The translations under genes and the position numbers were made by a program. Below the pieces are notes generated by a model. It worked only from the letters and a program-made list of their open reading frames with translations, did not search any database and was not told the origin of the DNA. This document shows positions 57,894 to 64,000 of a stretch of DNA of 64,000 nt, piece after piece; the stretch's first letter is position 1, and the number at the start of each line of letters is the position of its first letter. The DNA comes from Pseudohalioglobus lutimaris (GTDB taxonomy: Bacteria; Pseudomonadota; Gammaproteobacteria; Pseudomonadales; Halieaceae): the NCBI RefSeq assembly GCF_002866825.1, contig NZ_PKUS01000003.1:208683-272682 (forward strand), given 5' to 3'.

Positions 57894-58864
57894 CAAGGGA
57901 TGAGCACCGTGGAGCCCGTGGTTTTGCGATCCTGCAGGTCGCGATGTGCCTGCTGGACATCTGCCAGAGCATAACGCTGGTTGATTTCCACCCGAATATC
58001 GCCGGAGAGAACTCGCGTAAACAGGTCTTCAGTGGACTGGCGCAGTTCTTCAGGCGTCGCAGTGTAGGTGAGCATCGTGGGCCGTGTGATATAGAGCGAG
58101 CCGCGGTTCGCCAGTTCCTGCAGATTGAGCGGATCGGGCGAGCCTGATGCATTGCCGAAACTGGCCATCAATCCGCGCGGGCGCAGGCAGTCCAGCGACA
58201 GAAAAAATGTATCCTTGCCGACCCCGTCATACACCACGGGTAACTTCTCACCCCCGGTAATCTCCATGACACGTTCGAGGACATTCTCTTCGCTATAGTT
58301 GATCACATGGCTATAGCCATGTGCCCGCGCCAGCGCCGCTTTTTCCGCTGAGCTTACCGTGCCGATCGCGTTCGCGCCGATGCTTGCCGCCCACTGGCCG
58401 AACAGCAAACCCACCCCACCCGCGGCCGCATGAAACAGGCATGTCTCACCTGCTTGTAACGCGTAGGTTCGCTGGATCAGGTACTCTGCAGTCTGCCCTT
58501 TGAGCAGGGAGGCAGCCGCCTGATCATAACTGACTCCCTCGGGTACTTTGACCAGGCGCTGCGCGGGCAGGTTGATAGCCTCGGCATATGCACCGAAGCC
58601 TGCGGAGCAGTAAGCAACACGGTCGCCAACTTGCAGGTCGGCGCCTTCTCCTACCGCCTCCACTTCACCCGCTGCCTCCAGGCCCAGCCCGGTAGGCAGT
58701 GGCAGCGGGTATAATCCGCTGCGATGGTAGGTGTCGATGTAATTGAGACCAATACTGTGATTGCGCACCGTCACCATACCCGGCCCCGGCGCCTCCAGCG
58801 GGACATCCTGAAGCTGCATCACCTCCGGCCCTCCCGTCTCCTCGATTCTGATCGCCTGCACCAT
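57893..58864 (-). CDS. NADPH:quinone oxidoreductase (zeta-crystallin type, MDR)
   Basis: A 323-residue zinc-free medium-chain dehydrogenase. The N-terminal GroES-like half contains NSIGLNYIDTYHRSGLYPLPLPT (about 34-56) with the quinone oxidoreductase Tyr, and the Rossmann half has HAAAGGVGLL (about 145-154) for NADPH. The family performs one-electron reduction of quinones. Length and motifs match E. coli QorA (327). It lies directly downstream of the Npt-like gene (2 bp gap) and before the GNAT gene. Confidence 0.92.
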   Translation of the reverse strand: MVQAIRIEETGGPEVMQLQDVPLEAPGPGMVTVRNHSIGLNYIDTYHRSGLYPLPLPTGLGLEAAGEVEAVGEGADLQVGDRVAYCSAGFGAYAEAINLPAQRLVKVPEGVSYDQAAASLLKGQTAEYLIQRTYALQAGETCLFHAAAGGVGLLFGQWAASIGANAIGTVSSAEKAALARAHGYSHVINYSEENVLERVMEITGGEKLPVVYDGVGKDTFFLSLDCLRPRGLMASFGNASGSPDPLNLQELANRGSLYITRPTMLTYTATPEELRQSTEDLFTRVLSGDIRVEINQRYALADVQQAHRDLQDRKTTGSTVLIP

Positions 58865-58866
58865 TT

Positions 58867-60216
58867 CTACTCTCCCGTAATGTTATCCGTGTCAGTTTTA
58901 TGCTGCGCCGAAAGCAATCGCGACCGCTCACGAATGATCAACAGAGCAAGGGTCAGCGTACAGGCCGCCATGACGGTGGCCAGCGGAATAAAATCCGTGG
59001 ACGCCCAACCCAATACGTGCAGACCGGCGAAGATAAGACCGGCCTGAATGAGGTCGCCCAGACGTTGGCCGAAAGGGTCAATCACCGCCCGTGCCTCGTA
59101 CTTTTCCTGCCGGGACAGCGGCAGGTAGAGCATCTGCCTCGCGGTATTCTGTAATGAATAGTCCAGACTGTTCTCTGCTATTTTAAAGTAGCGGAACCAA
59201 CCCACAATAGGCAGCAGCGCCAGCGACGCGTAGCCTAGAAAGATGACCAGCGGCGTCAGCATAAACGCTATGCTAAACCCGGCAACGCGAATCAGGCGGG
59301 ATACCAGGAAGAACTGGATAAGCACCCCAAACAGATTAACCATAAAATAGAAACCGCCGTAAAATCGCCCCACATAAGTACCCTTGTCAACAGCAATTTC
59401 CCCTGCGGCACTACCTGTGGCATACAGGTCTTCGAGAATGGCAGAAAGCAGGTACTCGCCGGTGGTATTAACCAGGTTCAACATAATGACAAAGGCAGCC
59501 ATCAACATCAGGTAGCGGCGGCTGAGCACCAGTTGGAAGCCTGCAAAAAGCGAGGCTTGCGCACTGACTCCGCTTTCGCTACGCCCCCTCGAGGCTTCCG
59601 GTACAGAGAGCCCGGCCCGGCTGGCTGGAATAGCGGACAGGGCGAGGGTAAATGCGCCGGCAATGATCAGCCCATATGCATCGAGATAGTTGACCAACTC
59701 GCGGGACACCGCCGAACCCAGCCAGGCGCCCAGGGACGCACCCAGTGCCACTATAACAAACAGGCGCTCCCCAGCCTCGCGACTATATAGCTCTGAGGCG
59801 AAAGCCCAGAACTGCGAAATAATCAGCACGCTGTAGGCACCGAGCCAGACAAAATACACCACGGAGATGGACAGCCCCGCGTTCCCTGCAACGGCAAATA
59901 CCAACAAGGTGGCGACGCATATGGCAGTGACGATCTGCATATACCGATAGCTGTCGAAGCGACGGGAAAACTTGCCGTAGAGCGGAATGAAAAAGAGCAG
60001 CAACAGGGCCTGCAGTGCCACGGCATAGCTGCGAACCTCTGCCGTTCCCTCGGTAAGAATAAGCATCTCCCGGGCAGGTTTGAGCAGGTAGGCAGTGAAC
60101 AGGATAAGGAACAGGCTGGCAAACATTGCCAGCACGCCCAGGGTTTCCCCAGCGCGTAACTCCACGCCTAGAAAAAGTGTTCGCCGCAGCCATCCGCCCG
60201 TCGTAGTAGTCGTCAA
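58867..60216 (-). CDS. Npt1/Npt2 (ATP/ADP translocase)-like membrane transporter
   Basis: A 449-residue polytopic protein with about 11-12 membrane helices. The first helices and loop (LILFTAYLLKPAREMLILTEG) resemble the Npt/TLC-like branch of the major facilitator superfamily, known for ATP/ADP exchangers of intracellular parasites and for free-living homologues of unknown substrate. The late segment LDYSLQNTARQMLYLPLSRQEKYEARAVIDPFGQR matches the same group. The start is TTG 60216 with AAGG nine bases upstream. It lies 31 bp after the phosphatase-kinase gene on the same strand. Nucleotide transport is an inference from family resemblance. Confidence 0.8.
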   Translation of the reverse strand: MTTTTTGGWLRRTLFLGVELRAGETLGVLAMFASLFLILFTAYLLKPAREMLILTEGTAEVRSYAVALQALLLLFFIPLYGKFSRRFDSYRYMQIVTAICVATLLVFAVAGNAGLSISVVYFVWLGAYSVLIISQFWAFASELYSREAGERLFVIVALGASLGAWLGSAVSRELVNYLDAYGLIIAGAFTLALSAIPASRAGLSVPEASRGRSESGVSAQASLFAGFQLVLSRRYLMLMAAFVIMLNLVNTTGEYLLSAILEDLYATGSAAGEIAVDKGTYVGRFYGGFYFMVNLFGVLIQFFLVSRLIRVAGFSIAFMLTPLVIFLGYASLALLPIVGWFRYFKIAENSLDYSLQNTARQMLYLPLSRQEKYEARAVIDPFGQRLGDLIQAGLIFAGLHVLGWASTDFIPLATVMAACTLTLALLIIRERSRLLSAQHKTDTDNITGE

Positions 60217-60247
60217 CTGAATCAGCCTTAAATGAGTTTAACTGGTC

Positions 60248-62134
60248 TTATTTTCCGGTTCTCGACGCTTCTTTTAATATCAGGTCGCGACGAGCCAGTA
60301 TCCCCTCGATCTGCTTTGGATGCAGGTACGCTGAGAGTTGCTCGGTCAGGTTCTCGCTATTCAGGCTTTGTAAGCGATTGTAGAGCAGGTCGGACACTTC
60401 TAGGTCTACTTTGCGATATTGCTTTGGCCGTCGCTCGGTAGTGCGAAACGCCAGGCTGTGGTCGATGAATTTCATCATGAAGTCATCTTTGGTCCACAGA
60501 ATATTGGTCAGGTTGCGATCATCATTGTGAATCAGAATATCGAATACAAAGCGCAGTCGGTATTGCTCCCATTGTTTGCAGTACCCGCCAAACGGGAGGT
60601 CCTGATCAAGGCGATCCCGTTCATTGATGGCCTTCTCAACCCAATCTGACAACGCCCCCTCAGTTCCGTCCACTTCTGCTATAACAGCCGCCGGTACCAT
60701 CTGCCAGTCCAGCATGCGGTCCAGCTTATAGGCGGCAACATCATACTGATAGCGGTCACTCTCGTTAAAACTGCGAGTGACGTAGCGGGGCTTGGACTGC
60801 ATGCCTGGATGCGTGTCTTCATACTTGAACACGGCGTCATTGGCCAGACCATCGCGCTCCTGGGTGACCCGCTTGGGGTTGGTAATACCCGTACCGATGT
60901 CTTCTACATTGGTCACCGGTGCCGTGCGCATGAAGTCTTCGAGCTCTGCGTCACTCATCGCTGACAGCTTCCTGGAGAGCTCGGTGGCCTCAGCGGTGGG
61001 CAGTGCTCTCTGGCCTTGACCCAGATAGTGGACATAGTCATCCCCATCATTGGACACCAGTGCAGATGCCTGCCCTTTATAAACGGCTTTCAACATACCG
61101 GTATCCAGTCGGATGGCGAGGCCATCCATGCGCGATAGCACCTTGCCCTTTGTAGGCGTGTGCCCCATCACCAGCTGTTTCGCGCCGACCTGCTTGAGGA
61201 AACGTTCAGTATTGAAAGACTCCGCCAGCGGATGGCACATCGCGGTACCGCGATACCAGTTAGGGCTGTCCGGGCTAAACACAAATGCTTTCTGGGCATC
61301 AAAAACCTGCTGCACCTGGGCAAACCACGGCGCACGCTGCCTGGGGTTGGCGGCAGCAAATTCCTCGACCCTGGCATTCAGAAAATTCAGCCGGTCATGA
61401 TAGTCCACATGCCAGGGCATAACCCCCTCTTCACGCAGCGTATCCATACTGGACATGAAGTCGCGCAGTTCTGCCTGCAAACTGGCGTTGAGTTCCTCTA
61501 TCGTTTTATCCGTTGCATCTGCCGCGATACCGCCGTGCATGTAAACCTTGTCGTTTACCCTGATTACAAAAGGCTGCTGTATCAGCCAACGACCAAGGTC
61601 TCCAGACAGGGAGTAGGCCTTGCGCAGAGCGACGAAGCCGGGAGGATACTGCTCATCAAAAGTTGCCCGCACTACCGCTTCGTCCCCTCCAGTATTGAAA
61701 CGCCGGTACTGCGTGTAAAAAAGATCGCGATCAGCCTGGGATTCATCGTCAGCAAAAGCGGCGAACTCGGCGGCAGAGACATAGCGCAAATCGCCGGTCA
61801 TCACCATCACCTCATGATTGCCCAGAGTCATGTGCACAGCCCCGCCGACCTGCTGCGCCTGGGCCTGGAGTTTCATCATCAGCTCCACAACGTCGCGCGA
61901 ACCCGGGCCACGATCTACAAGGTCACCAACAGAAACCAGATGGGTCTTTCCTCCGCTCCAATCCAGTTGATCATCAACAACGCCCACTTCCCGAAGCAGG
62001 GCGACCCAATCGTCGTAGGCGCCATGCACGTCGGCGAACGCCACCACTCTAGCGGCTGTCGTGACCTCGTAAGCGGCCACCGGCATAGCCAGTGAAAGCA
62101 ATGTGGACAAGAGAACTACGATTGCTGTGCGCAT
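60248..62134 (-). CDS. Exported PPP-like phosphatase fused to a HipA/PI-kinase-like domain
   Basis: A 628-residue protein with a signal peptide (hydrophobic 4-20, cut near VAAYE). Residues 28-350 are a PPP-type metallophosphatase: ADVHG (Asp35, His37), GDLVDRG (70-76), GNHE (105-108), MHGG near 200 and GHTPTKG (324-330). Residues about 405-628 look like a kinase of the HipA/PI3K-PI4K/Fam20 superfamily: a Lys in AVFKYED (Lys437), the catalytic loop IHNDDRNLTNIL (Asp538 or Asp539, Asn541, Asn544) and the metal Asp in KFIDHSLAF (Asp558). Both domains keep the key residues. Shelph-like bacterial phosphatases are known, but I know of no such fusion. Location and kinase activity are inferred. Confidence 0.85.
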   Translation of the reverse strand: MRTAIVVLLSTLLSLAMPVAAYEVTTAARVVAFADVHGAYDDWVALLREVGVVDDQLDWSGGKTHLVSVGDLVDRGPGSRDVVELMMKLQAQAQQVGGAVHMTLGNHEVMVMTGDLRYVSAAEFAAFADDESQADRDLFYTQYRRFNTGGDEAVVRATFDEQYPPGFVALRKAYSLSGDLGRWLIQQPFVIRVNDKVYMHGGIAADATDKTIEELNASLQAELRDFMSSMDTLREEGVMPWHVDYHDRLNFLNARVEEFAAANPRQRAPWFAQVQQVFDAQKAFVFSPDSPNWYRGTAMCHPLAESFNTERFLKQVGAKQLVMGHTPTKGKVLSRMDGLAIRLDTGMLKAVYKGQASALVSNDGDDYVHYLGQGQRALPTAEATELSRKLSAMSDAELEDFMRTAPVTNVEDIGTGITNPKRVTQERDGLANDAVFKYEDTHPGMQSKPRYVTRSFNESDRYQYDVAAYKLDRMLDWQMVPAAVIAEVDGTEGALSDWVEKAINERDRLDQDLPFGGYCKQWEQYRLRFVFDILIHNDDRNLTNILWTKDDFMMKFIDHSLAFRTTERRPKQYRKVDLEVSDLLYNRLQSLNSENLTEQLSAYLHPKQIEGILARRDLILKEASRTGK

Positions 62135-62214
62135 GGGCCGGGCCTCTTAGAGAGAAGTTGGAATGCCCGAAGTGTAGTGCTTATCGGGTCCTTTGGCACG
62201 TATCCTTGCCAAGC

Positions 62215-64000
62215 TCAGTCCACCCAGCCAAGGACATCGCGAATCACCGACCATCGAGGCCGCTTTGGCTGCGCCGCACCGCCGAGCATCCAGTACTGGT
62301 AAAGCCGCTCAATGGTTCCATCCAGTCGCTTGAGTTGTATCCAGTTATTGATGAACTGCATCATTTCCAGGTCACCTTTTGGAACCGCATAGCTCGCCGG
62401 CACACTGACGTTAGAGGACGGCTGCACGACGGTGTAGCGCGGGTAGCGGTAGGCGTAGGCAGAACCCTCCTCCACCGTCAGCAGCAATGCGTCGGCGCCC
62501 TGGTCACCCCCGGTAAAAAAGTCCTCAGCTGAGTCAAGCTGCACGATTGTTGCCTCGGGCAGCAGATGCTGTAGCCTTTCTTCATGGTAATGACTACTGA
62601 CCAGGGCGAAACTCAGGTCGGGGGTGGAACGCAAGCGGTCCAGATCCAGGAACAATCCACGTTCATGGTCCTTCACCACGAAACCCAGGCGCAACTCCAG
62701 ATACGGGTCGGAGAAGGTCGCGTAGGCGAAACGATCGGGGAGGCTGGCAATACAGGACATAGCCACGTCAATCTCGCCGGAGGCAAGCATTCGCCCCAGA
62801 TCATCAAACTCGAAAGGCACGAACTCCAGCTCCACCTCAAGGTCAACTGCCAGGGACTGCGCCATTTCCACGTCAAATCCCACCAGCTCTCCCCGGGGCG
62901 TGATGTAGCTGCAGGGCAGGTTATTGGGCCGATAGCCCACCTGTAGCACCTCACTGCGGAAAATGTGATCAATACGCGCACCCGCCAGTTGCGTCTGGCT
63001 GATTTCGGGCAACTCGGTGGCAACTTCAAACGGTATCCAGCGGCTCGATAGCTCTACATTGGCAAGCACCTCCTCCCTGGGTGGCGGTGGCGGTACAAAC
63101 AGCTCGAAGTAAACACGCAGCACAGAGACCATAACCATCATGGCCAGCCCCGAAAGCAGCAGGTAACGCAGCAGAAACCTGATGGAAAAGCGCAGCAGGC
63201 CGGCCATCGCCAGCGTACCCACAACCGACAGAACGATGATGTGTAGGGCGGCCAGCATCGCGCCAAATCGGCCCACGACAATACCGGTAATCAGAAACAA
63301 CTCGAACATATCCGAAGGGATTCGCAGAGAGTCCAGCATGTAGGGAACCGCAACGTTGATGCTGCCAAACAGGCTGAGCACGCCCCCTGATGCAAGGAAG
63401 AGGTAGTCACTGAGACCTAACTCTGAATCGGTAAACCAGCCTGCAAACAGCACAAACAGCAATACCAGCAATTTACCAAGCGACGGAAAATTAAACGAAA
63501 CGGGCACCAGAATATCAACCGCAGAGTCCGTTTGCTCGCCTCTCGCACCGTGACGCTTGAGCAGTTCTTTGCAGCTGGCGGCAATCTGGGGCAGCACAAC
63601 AAACTGGTTGCCGGTGGCAAAAGCCGTGACCAGCGGATCGCGGAAAGTCCTGAATACCTCGCGAAACGGAATTCCGCTCACCGCCGAAATCAAACCAGGG
63701 AAAATCCAGAACGTGGTCAACATGGCCAGGCTGATATAGGTCACCAGATACACCTGTACCCGACCCAGCTCATCGATGGTCATGGTGCCGGATGCGGCGG
63801 CTGCAATGGCAAAAATGCCATAGGGGGTAAGCTGAACCACGAAGTTATTGATACGAGACATCGCCTGGGCAATGCCATCAAAGAGCTTCAGTACCCCGTC
63901 CTTTTCGTCAACGGATATAAGTGCAATCCCCACCAGGATGCTGAACAGCACCACGGCGGGAACGAAGTTATTCGTCAACGAATAGAAAATATTGGCCGGC
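62215..64000 (-). CDS. DAACS cation:dicarboxylate symporter fused to a solute-binding domain (5' truncated by window)
   Basis: At least 595 residues are visible; the frame is still open at 64000, so the N-terminus is missing. Residues up to about 310 (visible numbering) are a GltP/DctA-type sodium symporter: NNFVPAVVLFSILVGIAL, ATGNQFVVLPQIA and VPVSFNFPSLGK sit where the family's reentrant hairpin and substrate region lie. A membrane helix and a proline string follow, then a type-3 periplasmic binding domain (about 325-580; GELVGFDVEMAQSLAVDLEVELEFV, EIDVAMSCIASLPDRFAYATFSDPYLE). Normally such binding proteins serve ABC transporters or receptors. The binding domain should lie in the periplasm if the last helix ends outside. 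Confidence 0.85.
   Translation of the reverse strand, partial: PANIFYSLTNNFVPAVVLFSILVGIALISVDEKDGVLKLFDGIAQAMSRINNFVVQLTPYGIFAIAAAASGTMTIDELGRVQVYLVTYISLAMLTTFWIFPGLISAVSGIPFREVFRTFRDPLVTAFATGNQFVVLPQIAASCKELLKRHGARGEQTDSAVDILVPVSFNFPSLGKLLVLLFVLFAGWFTDSELGLSDYLFLASGGVLSLFGSINVAVPYMLDSLRIPSDMFELFLITGIVVGRFGAMLAALHIIVLSVVGTLAMAGLLRFSIRFLLRYLLLSGLAMMVMVSVLRVYFELFVPPPPPREEVLANVELSSRWIPFEVATELPEISQTQLAGARIDHIFRSEVLQVGYRPNNLPCSYITPRGELVGFDVEMAQSLAVDLEVELEFVPFEFDDLGRMLASGEIDVAMSCIASLPDRFAYATFSDPYLELRLGFVVKDHERGLFLDLDRLRSTPDLSFALVSSHYHEERLQHLLPEATIVQLDSAEDFFTGGDQGADALLLTVEEGSAYAYRYPRYTVVQPSSNVSVPASYAVPKGDLEMMQFINNWIQLKRLDGTIERLYQYWMLGGAAQPKRPRWSVIRDVLGWVD

Noticed and set aside
63976..63978. TTG at 63978 as the start of the symporter gene
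   Set aside because: The frame stays open to the window edge and encodes further conserved symporter residues; the TTG is an internal Leu codon.

Overview
The window is a GC-rich (roughly 58-60 %), densely packed gammaproteobacterial chromosome segment. Gene orders in it match pseudomonads and their marine relatives: kdsD-kdsC-lptCAB-rpoN-hpf-ptsN-rapZ-ptsO; yhdP-rng-maf-mreDCB divergent from gatCAB; dapA-bamC with an MBL-fold gene; arsC-wrbA-DUF2069 divergent from a BrkB/YihY gene. With the TonB receptor and a steroid/acyl-CoA-type catabolic patch, a marine Cellvibrionales/Halieaceae-like bacterium is the best guess (inference from synteny and protein style, not a search). I saw no rRNA, tRNA, insertion sequence, prophage or CRISPR array.

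Layout. 22-10.8 kb: a lone mlaC on the minus strand, then a long plus-strand run for LPS synthesis and transport (yrbG, kdsD, kdsC, lptC, lptA, lptB), sigma-54 and the nitrogen PTS (rpoN, hpf, ptsN, rapZ, ptsO), mgtE and darP. 10.8-19.3 kb: minus-strand yhdP, rng, maf, mreD, mreC, mreB. 19.6-26.2 kb: gatCAB, a small conserved gene, a MAPEG protein, an ArsC-like reductase, dapD and dapE. 26.2-37.6 kb: SDR, rsmJ, a nucleotidyl-cyclase-like protein, an LRR lipoprotein with an LpxL-like acyltransferase, MBL hydrolase-bamC-dapA, a DUF3806-like protein, and a four-gene MCE lipid-transport operon whose permease carries an N-terminal STAS domain.

37.9-45.4 kb is the most accessory-looking part: a TonB receptor, HMCES/YedK, a DUF35 protein with a non-canonical thiolase, and a minus-strand operon of MaoC, a Tat-exported flavoprotein and a c-type cytochrome. 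45.6-57.3 kb: MscS, an RND efflux pair, a dgkA 3' remnant, sppA-DUF2069-wrbA-arsC, BrkB, a TlpA-like lipoprotein and cysK. 57.3-64 kb: minus-strand GNAT, quinone oxidoreductase, an Npt-type nucleotide-transporter-like protein, a predicted exported phosphatase-kinase fusion, and a DAACS symporter fused to a solute-binding domain that runs off the window.

The strongest candidate for something undescribed is the two-gene minus-strand unit at 58867-62134. It joins a signal-peptide-bearing PPP-like phosphatase with a HipA/PI-kinase-like domain in one chain, followed 31 bp later by an ATP/ADP-translocase-like membrane protein. Other points worth checking are two genes without a standard start codon (mreC, apparent AUC; rsmJ, apparent CUG), an 11-bp stem that would hide the ribosome binding site at 33523, a perfect dyad against an extended -10 before the RND operon, and the dgkA remnant at 50951-51079.
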